This document shows positions 9,462 through 18,187 of a DNA stretch of 64,000 nt, one piece after another. The position numbers were made by a program, and so were the translations under genes. The notes under the pieces were generated by a model, which was given only the letters and a program-made list of their open reading frames with translations, was not told the DNA's origin and did no database searches. This DNA is from JACVRW01 sp963827065 (GTDB lineage: Bacteria > Actinomycetota > Thermoleophilia > Solirubrobacterales > Thermoleophilaceae), in assembly GCA_963827065.1 (NCBI GenBank), contig CAWGZM010000010.1, positions 124,001 through 188,000 of the forward strand, given 5' to 3'. The number at the start of each line of letters is the position of its first letter. Position 1 is the stretch's first letter.

Positions 9462-11627
9462 ATGCTGCGCGCCGCCACGCTGTTTGCCCTGCTAATGCTC
9501 GTTTTCGCCGCCCCCGCCACCGCGGTGGACGGCCCGGCGCCCGGGGCACCAGGGCAGAAGGCGGTCTGGACCGAGGCCGACAAGGACGGCTTCGGCACCG
9601 CCACCAGCCTGCGCAGCGAGACCTGGCTGACGCTCGACGACGGGCGCCTGACCGAGGTCTACTACCCCGATCTCGGCACGCCCGCGCTGCGCGATCTCCA
9701 GCTCGTCGTGTCGGACGGCCGCACCTTCACGGAGCGCGAGCAGGACGCGACCGAGCAGCGCGTGCGCCTGCTCGACCCGAAGAGCCTCTCGTACCGGCAG
9801 GTCAACACCGACCGCGACGGGCTCTACCGGATCGTCAAGACCTATACGACCGACCCTGCGCGGAGCACCGTGCTCGTGCACGTCGAGTTCCGCGCGCTCA
9901 CGCGTCGTCCGCTCAGGCTGTACGTGCTGCACGACCCCGCGCTCTCGAACAACGGCAATGACGACTCGGGCGCCTCGCGCGCCGGCGGCCTCGTCGCCTG
10001 GGACTCCGCCGCGGCCAGCGCGCTGCTTACCGACGCGCGCTTCCGGCGCACCTCGAGCGGCTTTCTCGGCACGAGCGACGGCTGGACGGACCTCTCCGCC
10101 GACCACCGCATGAACCGCCGCCACGAGCTGGCGACGGGCGGCAACGTCGTCCAGACCGCTCGCACCAACCTGAACGGCGAGCGGCGCGACGAGATGACGC
10201 TCGCCCTCGGCTTTGGCGCCGACCGCGGCGAAGCGATCGACACTGCGCGCGCATCACTCGAGCGCGGCTTCGACGGCGCCGCCCGCGCGTATGACCGCGG
10301 CTGGCACGACTACGTCGACGGACTCAAGGCGCGCCCCGCGAGCGCGCGTGCCCACGGCCCGGCCTACTGGGTGTCGGCGATGGTGCTCGCCGCTAGCGAG
10401 GACAAGCGAAACCGCGGCGCCCACATCGCCTCGCCGAGCATGCCCTGGGCCTGGGGCCTGCTGACGATCGAGGAGCCCTCGGCCGCGTACCACCTGGTCT
10501 GGCCGCGCGACCTCTATCAGGTGGCCACCGCACAGCACGCGCTCGGCGACAGCGCCGCGGCGAACCGGCTGCTCGACTTCACGTTCGAGCGCCAGCAGAA
10601 GCCCGACGGCTCGTTCCCGCAGAACACGCGCGTCGACGGGACGCCGAACTGGACGAACCTGCAAATGGACGAGGTCGCGCTGCCGATTGTGCTCGCCTGG
10701 CAGCTGCGCCGCTTCGAGCCGGACCTGTACGAGAACCACGTGAAGAAGGCGGCCGATTTCATCGCCGCCAACGGCCCCTACACGCCGCAGGAGCGCTGGG
10801 AGAACCAGAGCGGCTGGTCGCCCGGCACGATCGCGGCCGAGATCGCCGGTCTCGTCTGCGCGGCCGACATCGCGCGCCGCAACGGCGACACCGCGTCCGC
10901 ACAGCGCTGGGAGCTGCTGGCGGACGAGTGGGAGGCGCAGGTCGATGCCTGGACCGCCACGTCGAACGGCCCCTACGACCCGAAGCCGTACTACCTCCGG
11001 CTCACGAAGCCGCAGCAGGAGGAGCCGCCGGCGAACCCCGATCCGAACCTGGGCACGACCTACTCGATCGGTGACGGCGGCCCGTCGGCCGCCGACCAGC
11101 GGAGCGTGGTCGACCCGAGCTTCCTCGAGCTGGTGCGCCTTGGCGTCAAGCCCCACGACCACCGGACGGTGCTGAACACGCTGAAGGTCGTCGACGAGCA
11201 GCTGGGCGTCGACACGCCGAACGGCCGCTTCTGGCACCGCTTCAACTTCGACGGCTACGGCGAGACCCCGACGGGCGGCCCCTGGGTCCTGTCCGACCCG
11301 GACACGTTCAAGACCATCGGGCGCATCTGGCCGATCTTCGCCGGCGAGCGCGGCGAGTACGAGCTGCTCGCGGGCGACCGCCGCGCGGCCGCCGGCCGGC
11401 TCGGCTCGATGGCCGGTGCGGCCAACGAGGGCTGGATGATCCCCGAGCAGGTCTGGGACGAGAACCCGCCCTCCGGCCGGCCGGGCTTCGCACCCGGGGA
11501 GGGCACCCTCTCGGCGACGCCGCTCGCGTGGTCGCACGCCCAGTTCATCCGCCTGGCCTGGTCGCTCGACGCGGGCCGGCCGGTGGAGCAGCCGCGCGTC
11601 GTGGCCTGCCGCTACGCCGGCTGCTGA
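9462..11627 (+). CDS. Secreted GH15 glucoamylase/glucodextranase-like glycosidase
   Basis: A protein of 721 residues with a clear signal peptide (MLRAATLFALLMLVFAAPATA, cleavage near residue 21), so it is exported. The N-terminal third is the beta-sandwich domain of bacterial glucodextranases (TEVYYPDLGTPALRDLQL). The remainder is the (alpha/alpha)6 barrel: WPRDLYQVATA (about 348), ENQSGWSPGTIAAEIAGL with the general acid Glu (about 446), and EGWMIPEQVWDE with the catalytic base Glu (about 660). It would release glucose from non-reducing ends of alpha-glucans. No CBM or SLH domain is seen at the C-terminus, which ends shortly after the barrel. The gene stands alone; its 3' end overlaps the convergent flavoprotein by 16 bases. 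Confidence 0.92.
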   Translation: MLRAATLFALLMLVFAAPATAVDGPAPGAPGQKAVWTEADKDGFGTATSLRSETWLTLDDGRLTEVYYPDLGTPALRDLQLVVSDGRTFTEREQDATEQRVRLLDPKSLSYRQVNTDRDGLYRIVKTYTTDPARSTVLVHVEFRALTRRPLRLYVLHDPALSNNGNDDSGASRAGGLVAWDSAAASALLTDARFRRTSSGFLGTSDGWTDLSADHRMNRRHELATGGNVVQTARTNLNGERRDEMTLALGFGADRGEAIDTARASLERGFDGAARAYDRGWHDYVDGLKARPASARAHGPAYWVSAMVLAASEDKRNRGAHIASPSMPWAWGLLTIEEPSAAYHLVWPRDLYQVATAQHALGDSAAANRLLDFTFERQQKPDGSFPQNTRVDGTPNWTNLQMDEVALPIVLAWQLRRFEPDLYENHVKKAADFIAANGPYTPQERWENQSGWSPGTIAAEIAGLVCAADIARRNGDTASAQRWELLADEWEAQVDAWTATSNGPYDPKPYYLRLTKPQQEEPPANPDPNLGTTYSIGDGGPSAADQRSVVDPSFLELVRLGVKPHDHRTVLNTLKVVDEQLGVDTPNGRFWHRFNFDGYGETPTGGPWVLSDPDTFKTIGRIWPIFAGERGEYELLAGDRRAAAGRLGSMAGAANEGWMIPEQVWDENPPSGRPGFAPGEGTLSATPLAWSHAQFIRLAWSLDAGRPVEQPRVVACRYAGC

Positions 11628-13021
11628 GCGAGCATCGGGTAGCAGGGCCCGGACACGCCGAGCGCCTCGAGCAGGTACAGCCAGATCTCGCTGCGCGTCG
11701 GGAAGGCCGGGATCGCGTGGAAGAGCCGCTCGAGCGGCACCTCGCCGATGACGGCGATCGTCGCCGCCTGTAGGAACTCGGCGACCTCGGGGCCGGTGAA
11801 GGTCGCGCCGACGATCACGCGCCGATCCTCGTCGACTACCAGGCGAGTGGTGCCGCGCGCGTCGTCACGGCCGTAGAAGGATGCGCCCGCCGCCGACTGG
11901 GTCGGCACGTCGACGACGCGGACGTTGAGGCCGGCGCGCTCGGCGGCGGCGTACGTGTAGCCGACGGCCGCGACCTGGGGATCGGTGAAGATCACGCGCG
12001 GCGAGTGCTCGCCGTCCGAGACCAGGCAGGTGCTGTCCTCGCCGAGGATCACGTCCGCCGCGACGCGCGCCTGGTACTTGCCCATATGTGTGAGGAGGGC
12101 GCGGCCGTTGACGTCGCCGACCGCGTATAGCCAGTCGTTCGCGCGCATCGAGTCGTCGACCTCGATCGGCTTGCCCGGCTCGAGCCCGACGGTCTCGAGC
12201 CCGATGTCCTCGCTGTTGAGCCGGCGGCCCGTCGCCACGAGCAGCTGATCTCCGCGCAGGGGACCGGCCGGGCCGTCGAGCTCGACGACCACGTCGCCGT
12301 CCTCGACGCGCACCGCGGACGCCAGCACGCCGAGGTGGACCTCCACGCCCTTCTCCTGCAGCGCCTCGCGGACATCCTCGCTCGCGAACGGCTCCTCACG
12401 CCCGATCAGCCGGTCGCCGCCCTCGACGAGGCTCACGTTGCTGCCGAAGCTCGTGTACGCCTGCGCCATCTCGACGCCGACCACGCCGCCACCGAGGATC
12501 ACGAGCCGCTCTGGCACCTCCTTGGCTGTGGTGGCCTCGCGGTTGGTCCATGGCTTCATGTCATCGAGGCCCGGGATCGGCGGGATCAGCGGCGCCGAGC
12601 CGGTCGCGACGATCACCGCGCGCCGGGCCACCAACGTTTCGTCGCCGGCCTGGACCCGGCGCTCGCCGTCGAGGCGTCCGGGGGCGCGGACGATCGTGAC
12701 GCCGCGGTCCTCGAGCCAGGGCTCCATGTGGGAGTCGTCGAGGCCGTGGATGATCTCGTCCCGGCGGTCGAGCACCGCGCGGACATCGAGGTCGCCGGTG
12801 ACCGCCTCGCGCACGCCCGGGATCCGGCGTGCCTCGGCGAGCAGCTCGCCGGGGCGCAGCATCGCCTTCGAGGGCATGCAGGCGTAGAAGGAGCATTCGC
12901 CGCCGATCAGATGTGGCTCGACTATCGCGACGTCGAGACCCGCCTCCCCCAGCCGGCCCGCGGCGACCTCGCCGGCCGGCCCGGCGCCCAGGATGATCAC
13001 GTCGAATTCGCGCTCGCTCAT
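11612..13021 (-). CDS. Class I pyridine nucleotide-disulfide oxidoreductase (lipoamide dehydrogenase/MerA-like)
   Basis: A 469-residue FAD flavoprotein. It shows the FAD motif VIILGAGPAGEVAAGRL (about 8-24), the redox disulfide GGECSFYACMPSKAM (Cys pair spaced CX4C, about 40-54), the NAD motif VILGGGVVGVEMAQAY and the second FAD segment LYAVGDVNG. The C-terminal interface motif, which in lipoamide dehydrogenase is HPTLSE with the catalytic His, reads FPTRSE here: His is Phe. Proton transfer to a dithiol substrate would be impaired, so ordinary dihydrolipoyl dehydrogenase activity is doubtful; a different thiol, quinone or NADPH-linked reaction is more likely. No 2-oxo-acid dehydrogenase genes lie nearby. 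It is divergent from the acyl-CoA dehydrogenase at 13128. Confidence 0.88.
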   Translation of the reverse strand: MSEREFDVIILGAGPAGEVAAGRLGEAGLDVAIVEPHLIGGECSFYACMPSKAMLRPGELLAEARRIPGVREAVTGDLDVRAVLDRRDEIIHGLDDSHMEPWLEDRGVTIVRAPGRLDGERRVQAGDETLVARRAVIVATGSAPLIPPIPGLDDMKPWTNREATTAKEVPERLVILGGGVVGVEMAQAYTSFGSNVSLVEGGDRLIGREEPFASEDVREALQEKGVEVHLGVLASAVRVEDGDVVVELDGPAGPLRGDQLLVATGRRLNSEDIGLETVGLEPGKPIEVDDSMRANDWLYAVGDVNGRALLTHMGKYQARVAADVILGEDSTCLVSDGEHSPRVIFTDPQVAAVGYTYAAAERAGLNVRVVDVPTQSAAGASFYGRDDARGTTRLVVDEDRRVIVGATFTGPEVAEFLQAATIAVIGEVPLERLFHAIPAFPTRSEIWLYLLEALGVSGPCYPMLAQQPA

Positions 13022-13073
13022 GGCGCCACGGTATCGCCAGGCCGCGATCCGTTACACGACCCGTCCCGCGTGG

Positions 13074-13121
13074 AAAGTAGGAAGTGCCACTGTTTACTTT
13101 TTCCCAAGCGGGCGTTAGCTT
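13074..13121 (+). promoter_or_regulatory. Second copy of the dyad operator with overlapping promoter, upstream of acyl-CoA dehydrogenase
   Basis: AAAGTAGGAAGT (13074-13085), 3 bases, then ACTGTTTACTTT (13089-13100). The left arm is identical to the left arm of the 6349 element and the spacing is the same; the right arm matches the ideal complement at 9 of 12 positions. A TTTACT (13093-13098) with 17 bases to TAGCTT (13116-13121) makes a plausible promoter whose -35 lies inside the dyad. Its expected transcription start falls on or next to the ATG at 13128, so the mRNA may be leaderless. Confidence 0.55.
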
Positions 13122-13127
13122 GCGTGC

Positions 13128-14315
13128 ATGGCCACTCGGGATGCGCTCCTCAAGCCGGATCACGGCGCCCGCCGCGGGCACTTCATCTTCACCGACGAGC
13201 ACGACCAGCTGCGCGAGTCGATCCGCTCGTTCGTCGTGAAGGAGCTCGCGCCGCACGCCGAGGAGTGGGAGGAGACGACCTTTCCCGACTCGGTCTTCCG
13301 GCGCATGGGCGAGCTCGGCTTCCTCGGCCTCTCCTATCCGGAGGAGTACGGCGGCCAGGGCGGCGACTACTTCTGCAACATCGTGCTCGCCGAGGAGATG
13401 TCGCATGCTCGCTCGGGCGGCCTCGCCATGGGCGTGGCGGTCCACACCGACATGGCGACGCCGCCCGTCTTCCTGTTCGGCAGCGAGGAGCAGAAGCAGG
13501 AATGGCTGGTGCCCGCCATCCGCGGCGAGAAGATCGCCTGCCTCGGCATCACCGAGCCGGACGCCGGCAGCGACGTGTCGGGCATCAAGACGCGCGCCGT
13601 CCGCGACGGAGACGAGTGGGTCATAAACGGCTCCAAGACCTACATCACGAACGGCCACCGGGCCGACTTCATCGTGCTCGTGACGAAGACCGATCCGGAC
13701 GCCGGCTACGACGGCTTCTCGCTCTTCCTCGTGCCGATGGACACCCCTGGCGTGATCCGCGAGAAGAAGCTCGAGAAGCTCGGCATGCACTCGAGCGACA
13801 CGGCGCTGCTTGCCTTCCAGGACGTACGCGTGCCGGCAGACGCGCTGCTCGGTCAGGAGGGCAAGGGCTTCTACCACATCATGTGGGAGCTCCAGGGGGA
13901 GCGCCTGATCGGCGCCGCGGGCTGCGTGGCGGGCGCTCAGCGCTGCTTCGACCGCACGCTCGAGTACGCCGGTGAGCGCTCCGCCTTCGGCCGTCCGATC
14001 GGCAAGTTCCAGGCGATCCGGCACAAGTTCGCCGACATGGCGACAAAGATCGAGGCCGGCCGGGCGCTGACGTACACGACGGCCTGGCGCTTCGCGAACG
14101 GCGAGTACCCCGTGCGCGAGATCTCGATGGCGAAGCTCTACACGGCGCGCATGGCCTGCGAGGTCGTGGACGAGTGCCTGCAGATCCACGGCGGCGCGGG
14201 CTACATGAAGGAGTACGGGATCGAGCGCGCCTGGCGCGACATGCGCCTGAACCGAATCGGCGCCGGCACGGACGAGGTGATGCTCGACGTGATCGGGCGG
14301 TCGTACGGGCTGTAG
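13128..14315 (+). CDS. Acyl-CoA dehydrogenase (isovaleryl/long-chain type active site)
   Basis: A 395-residue acyl-CoA dehydrogenase. LGITEPDAGSDVSGIKT (about 139-155) and WVINGSKTYITNG are the FAD/substrate signatures. At the C-terminus the position of the MCAD catalytic Glu is occupied by Gly-Ala-Gly-Thr (IGAGTDEVM), as in isovaleryl- and long-chain dehydrogenases, whose base instead sits in the helix bearing LQGERL, which is present (about 252-257). It oxidises an acyl-CoA to the 2-enoyl-CoA with electrons passed to ETF. The gene is monocistronic, followed by a strong hairpin, and is preceded by the dyad shared with the carboxylase operon, linking the two in one putative regulon. Confidence 0.92.
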   Translation: MATRDALLKPDHGARRGHFIFTDEHDQLRESIRSFVVKELAPHAEEWEETTFPDSVFRRMGELGFLGLSYPEEYGGQGGDYFCNIVLAEEMSHARSGGLAMGVAVHTDMATPPVFLFGSEEQKQEWLVPAIRGEKIACLGITEPDAGSDVSGIKTRAVRDGDEWVINGSKTYITNGHRADFIVLVTKTDPDAGYDGFSLFLVPMDTPGVIREKKLEKLGMHSSDTALLAFQDVRVPADALLGQEGKGFYHIMWELQGERLIGAAGCVAGAQRCFDRTLEYAGERSAFGRPIGKFQAIRHKFADMATKIEAGRALTYTTAWRFANGEYPVREISMAKLYTARMACEVVDECLQIHGGAGYMKEYGIERAWRDMRLNRIGAGTDEVMLDVIGRSYGL

Positions 14316-14325
14316 CGGGCCGCCC

Positions 14326-14368
14326 GAAACGCAAAACGCACCCCAGCAATGGGGTGCGCTTGCGTTTC
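14326..14368. terminator. Long hairpin, bidirectional terminator candidate
   Basis: GAAACGCA (14326-14333) and CGCACCCCA (14337-14345) pair with TGGGGTGCG (14350-14358) and TGCGTTTC (14361-14368) around a GCAA tetraloop. The element sits between two convergent genes, 10 bases after the dehydrogenase stop and about 40 bases before the end of the collagen-like gene, and has short A- and T-rich flanks on both sides. Confidence 0.75.
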
Positions 14369-14410
14369 AATTGGCGTCAGGCGGCGTTGATGGCCGCCCT
14401 ATCGGACGGT

Positions 14411-15247
14411 CTAGTTGAAGTCGATGACCTCATCGTTCACCGTGATGTCGTCGACGAAGGTCTCACCGGCGTCGCCCAGGGCGCAGCCCGCGGTGACCGC
14501 GATCGTCTTGACGTGCTTGTTGCCCGCCATCGTGAGCGCCTGCTTCCAGCTCAGCTGGCTCGAGTTGCCCGCGTCGTCGTTCCAGCGCACGGTCGAGCCC
14601 TCGCCCTTGACGTGGTAGGTGACCATCCGGCCGGTCTCCTCGCCGCCGTCCTGCGAGCTGGGGTCGAACAGGATCGAGCCGTGGTTCGTCGTCGTGACCT
14701 TCATGTAGGTCTGCCCCATGTCCGTCGCCTTGGCCTTGAACGACAGGTTCTCGATCTCCGAGACCTTGAGGTTCTGCGGGTAGCTCTTGATCTGGGCCCA
14801 GGCAAGCTGGGTCGGCACACCGAGGCGCGCCACGCCGTCGGCAACCGAGACCTCGCCGGTCGCGGCATAGGGATCGCTGTCGCACGAGCCGCTGATGCGG
14901 TCGTAGCGGACACCGTCGCGGCCGTCCTTGCCGTCATTACCATTCGAGCCGTTGTCACCCTTGGCACCGGTCGCGCCCGTGTCGCCACGGTTACCCTTGG
15001 CGCCGTCGACTCCGTTGGCACCGGCCGCACCGTCGAGGCCATTGGCTCCGTTGGCGCCGGTTGCGCCGTTGGCGCCGGGCTTGCCGGCCAGCTTGACCTT
15101 CGCCTGCAGCGCCGGCGACAGATCACGGACCTTGATCGTGCCGTCCTTGATCTGCGCCGAGGTGATCAGCGATGCGGCAGTCGCGCTGGTGGCACCGACG
15201 CCGAGCGCGACCAACGCGCAGACGGCAACCGTCTTGATGACCTTCAT
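14411..15247 (-). CDS. Secreted collagen-like repeat protein
   Basis: A protein of 278 residues with an N-terminal signal peptide (MKVIKTVAVCALVALGVGATSATA, cleavage about residue 24). A short segment SLITSAQIKDGTIKVRDLS is followed by about 20 consecutive Gly-X-Y triplets (residues about 55-112, for example GANGATGANGANGLDG), the collagen-like triple-helix motif. A globular C-terminal domain of about 160 residues with two Cys follows. The repeats are rich in Asn, Ala and Asp and poor in Pro. Such proteins are usually surface or extracellular; the similar N-terminus is common in thermoleophilic actinobacteria (recollection). The role could be adhesion or spore/cell-surface structure; nothing in the sequence decides. 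Confidence 0.85.
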   Translation of the reverse strand: MKVIKTVAVCALVALGVGATSATAASLITSAQIKDGTIKVRDLSPALQAKVKLAGKPGANGATGANGANGLDGAAGANGVDGAKGNRGDTGATGAKGDNGSNGNDGKDGRDGVRYDRISGSCDSDPYAATGEVSVADGVARLGVPTQLAWAQIKSYPQNLKVSEIENLSFKAKATDMGQTYMKVTTTNHGSILFDPSSQDGGEETGRMVTYHVKGEGSTVRWNDDAGNSSQLSWKQALTMAGNKHVKTIAVTAGCALGDAGETFVDDITVNDEVIDFN

Positions 15248-15548
15248 CTAAAGCTCCATTCGAGATTGGTTGACCCTGGCGAACGCCAGGCGGCACGACC
15301 ACTGGCAAATGGGTCGGTCGTCCCGTCCGGATTCGTCAGCGGCCGGTCAGCTGGGGCGCTGGCAGGGTCCACTGCAACAGGCCGAAAGGGCCGTGCCGAC
15401 GGGCACTGAGTGGCTCGTTGTTGACGAGATGCTAACAGTGTTCTTGACGTATCGCCAACAACATTTAGGCTGGCCTTATGAGCTCGAGTCGCCCTGGCGA
15501 TAGTCGCCGTCAGCGCAGCACGCGTGAGCGCGGCGATAGCGTGCGCGC
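15248..15548. promoter_or_regulatory. 300-bp divergent intergenic region with AT-rich promoter core
   Basis: This lies between the collagen-like gene (minus) and the formamidase gene (plus) and holds no convincing ORF. An AT-richer island at about 15415-15480 contains TTGACG (15444-15449) with 16 bases to TAGGCT (15466-15471), a fair rightward promoter. Reading the other strand, a TTGGCG followed at about 17 bases by TTAGCA in the same island could serve the collagen-like gene, so divergent promoters may overlap. Confidence 0.4.
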
Positions 15549-16625
15549 ATGTCGATCACGATCGAGATCGACCGCTCGCAGCGGCTCGACCAGGGCGCGG
15601 CGAACGGGCACAACCGCTGGCACCCCGGTCTCGCCCCGGTCGCACAGGTCGAGCCCGGCGACACGGTCATGTTCGAGATCCGCGACTCGCGCGACCGCGC
15701 GATAACGCGTGATTCCACGCACGCGGACCTGCTCGACGTTCCCGCGCTCGCCCATCCGCTGACCGGGCCGGTCGAGGTGCTCGGCGCCGAGCCCGGCGAC
15801 GTGCTCGAGCTCGAGGTGCTCGGCTACGAGACGGACGACTTCGCCTGGACGGCGATCTTCCCTGGCTCGGGCTTCCTCGCCGACGTCTTCTCTGACCCGT
15901 TCCTCGTCACCTGGGAGCTCGCGGGCGGCGTGGCGCGCTCCGAGCAGCTGCCCGGGGTGGCCGTTCCGGCGTGCACGCACGCCGGCGTGATCGGCGTGGC
16001 TCCCTCGCCCGAGCTGTTCGAGCGCGCGCTCAGGCGTGAGCTGCAGCTGGCTGAGCGCGGCGGCCGCGTGCATCTCCCCGACCCCGCCCATGCCTGGCCG
16101 CCCGAGGTCGCGGACGGGCTGCGCACCTATCCCCCGCGCGAGAACGGCGGCAACATCGACATCCGCGACCTCGGCCCGGGCGCGCGCCTGTGGCTGCCCG
16201 TGCACGTGCCGGGTGCGCTCCTCTCGGCGGGCGACCTGCACTTCGCCCAGGGCGACGGCGAGGTATGCATCTCGGCGATCGAGACCGGCGGCAGCGCGAC
16301 CTTCAGGGTCTCGCTCGGCAGCCCGGGCGACTGGCGCCCCACCTATCCGGCCTACGAGGCGCCGCCTCGGCCCGAGCGCCCGGTGTTCTCCACGACGGGC
16401 ATTCCACTCGACGACGCAGGCGGGCAAGGCGATCTCGACCTCAACCTCGCCACGCGGCGCGCGCTGCTCGAACTGCTCGGCTGGCTCACCGCCACCCGCG
16501 GGCTGGGGCGCCAGGAGGCATATGTACTCATGAGCGTCGCGGCCGAGCTACGCGTGTCGGAGATCGTCGACGCGCCAAACGCGCTCGTCTCGGCGGCGCT
16601 GCCGCTCGACGTGTTCGAGGGCTGA
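15549..16625 (+). CDS. Acetamidase/formamidase family protein
   Basis: A 358-residue protein of the FmdA/AmdA family, cytoplasmic enzymes that hydrolyse formamide or short amides to ammonia and the acid. Signatures include VEPGDTVMFEIRDS near the N-terminus, HPLTGPVEVLGAEPGDVLELEV (about 70-92), NGGNIDIRDLGPGARLWLPVHVPGALLSAGDLHFAQGDGE split across about 197-238, and a C-terminal GLGRQEAYVLMSVAAELRVSEIV. The amidase fold uses zinc-type ligands in the H-x-L-T-G and GDxH segments, both visible. The length is normal for the shorter subfamily. It is followed 26 bases later by a HerA-like ATPase gene, with no obvious functional link. Confidence 0.88.
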   Translation: MSITIEIDRSQRLDQGAANGHNRWHPGLAPVAQVEPGDTVMFEIRDSRDRAITRDSTHADLLDVPALAHPLTGPVEVLGAEPGDVLELEVLGYETDDFAWTAIFPGSGFLADVFSDPFLVTWELAGGVARSEQLPGVAVPACTHAGVIGVAPSPELFERALRRELQLAERGGRVHLPDPAHAWPPEVADGLRTYPPRENGGNIDIRDLGPGARLWLPVHVPGALLSAGDLHFAQGDGEVCISAIETGGSATFRVSLGSPGDWRPTYPAYEAPPRPERPVFSTTGIPLDDAGGQGDLDLNLATRRALLELLGWLTATRGLGRQEAYVLMSVAAELRVSEIVDAPNALVSAALPLDVFEG

Positions 16626-16651
16626 CAGCCCGGCGATACGATGCCGCGCCG

Positions 16652-18187
16652 ATGAGCGACTTCGCGTCAAAGATCAGCGAGGCGTACGCGACCGAGGGCT
16701 CCGCGATCGACCTGGGACGCGGCGTCCACGATGGAAAGCTCGAGAAGGACGCCGTCGTGCGGGCCCCGCTTCGGATGATGAATCGGCACGGCCTGATCGC
16801 CGGCGCGACCGGCACCGGCAAGACGATCACCCTTCAGACGATCGCGGAGCAGCTCTCCGACGCCGGCGTCGCGGTCTTCGCGGCGGACGTCAAGGGCGAC
16901 GTCTCCGGGATCAGCGCACCCGGCGAGCCGGGCGGCCCGGCCGAGAAGCGCATGGGCGAGCTGGGGCTCGCGTTCGAGCCGCGCGGCTATCCGGTCGAGT
17001 ATCTGTCGCTCGGCGGCCTCGGGCCCGGCGTGCCGGTGCGCGCGACCGTCTCCGACTTCGGGCCCCAGCTGCTCGCCAAGATCCTCGAAGCGAACGAGAC
17101 CCAGGAGCAGAGCCTCGCGCTCGTCTTCCATTACGCGGACCAGAAGGGCCTCCCGCTGCTCGATCTGTCAGACCTGCGCGCGCTCCTGACCTTCCTCGAG
17201 TCCGACACGGGCAAGGACGAGCTCGAGGGGATCGGCGGGCTCGCGTCCTCCACCGTGGGCGTGCTTCTGCGCAGCCTCGTCGGGCTCGAGACGGGCGGCG
17301 GCAACGAGTTCTTCGGCGAGCCCCAGCTCGAGATCGCCGACCTCATCCGCACCGCCCCGGACGGCCGCGGCATCATCTCCTGCCTCGAGCTGCCGGCCGT
17401 GCAGGACAAGCCGCGGCTGTTCTCGACGGCGCTCATGTGGCTCGTCGCCGAGCTGTTCGAGCAGCTGCCCGAGGCCGGCGACCTCGACAAGCCGAAGCTC
17501 GTCTTCTTCTTCGACGAGGCTCACCTGCTCTTCAACGGCGCGACCAAGGCATTCCTCGAGTCGGTCACGCAGACGGTCCGGCTGATCCGCTCGAAGGGTG
17601 TCGGCGTCTTCCTCGTGACGCAGGTGCCGGACGACGTGCCCGGTGAGGTGCTCGGGCAGCTCGGCAACCGCGTGCAGCACGCGCTGCGCGCCTTCACGCC
17701 CGACGACGCCAAGGCGCTCAAGGCCGCTGCCTCGACCTACCCGACCTCGGACTTCTACGACGTCGAGGAGCTCCTGACCCAGATGGGCATCGGCGAGGCG
17801 GCGGTGACGATCCTGTCCGAGGACGGCGTGCCGACGCCCGTCGTCCACACCCGCCTGCGCTCGCCCGCATCGCGCATGGGTCCCGCGGACGACGTCGAGG
17901 GGACGGCGAAGGCGTCGCCACTGTTCGCGAAGTACGGGACGCGCGCGGAGGCCGAGAGCGCCCGCGAGAAGCTGGCGGCACGCATGGAGGCACAGGACGA
18001 GCCAGAGCCGGAGCCCGTCGGCGCCGCGCGAAAGGCCCCGCGCCGGCGCAAGCGCGAGCCGGAGGCAGCGACGGCCCGCACCGGCGGCGCCGACGCCATC
18101 GGCGACTTCCTCACGTCGCGCGAGGGCAAGGCCCTCCAGAAGAAGGTCATGCGCGGCGTGTTCGGCATGCTCCGCAAGCGGCTGTGA
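16652..18187 (+). CDS. HerA-like ATPase / DUF853 (DUF87-type helicase) protein
   Basis: A 511-residue P-loop ATPase. GATGTGKT (51-58) is the Walker A motif and KLVFFFDEAHLLF (about 275-287) the Walker B; KGVGVFLVTQVPDDVP follows as the sensor-1 region. The protein matches the DUF853 branch of HerA/FtsK ATPases, widespread in bacteria with no settled function; a DNA- or protein-translocating role is inferred from the fold. The C-terminus has a basic linker (KAPRRRKREPE) and a GDFLTSREGKALQKKVMRGVFGML tail that is characteristic of the family. I chose the ATG at 16652. Its stop overlaps the next dehydrogenase start (GTGA), an unexpected coupling. Confidence 0.87.
   Translation: MSDFASKISEAYATEGSAIDLGRGVHDGKLEKDAVVRAPLRMMNRHGLIAGATGTGKTITLQTIAEQLSDAGVAVFAADVKGDVSGISAPGEPGGPAEKRMGELGLAFEPRGYPVEYLSLGGLGPGVPVRATVSDFGPQLLAKILEANETQEQSLALVFHYADQKGLPLLDLSDLRALLTFLESDTGKDELEGIGGLASSTVGVLLRSLVGLETGGGNEFFGEPQLEIADLIRTAPDGRGIISCLELPAVQDKPRLFSTALMWLVAELFEQLPEAGDLDKPKLVFFFDEAHLLFNGATKAFLESVTQTVRLIRSKGVGVFLVTQVPDDVPGEVLGQLGNRVQHALRAFTPDDAKALKAAASTYPTSDFYDVEELLTQMGIGEAAVTILSEDGVPTPVVHTRLRSPASRMGPADDVEGTAKASPLFAKYGTRAEAESAREKLAARMEAQDEPEPEPVGAARKAPRRRKREPEAATARTGGADAIGDFLTSREGKALQKKVMRGVFGMLRKRL

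Noticed and set aside
10254..11537. A 427-codon minus-strand frame inside the GH15 gene
   Set aside because: It has no family resemblance and its composition mirrors the reverse complement of the GH15 codons.
14928..15126. Regular short repeats that could suggest a CRISPR or microsatellite
   Set aside because: The periodicity is the 9-base Gly-X-Y codon pattern of the collagen-like protein; there are no unique spacers of even length.
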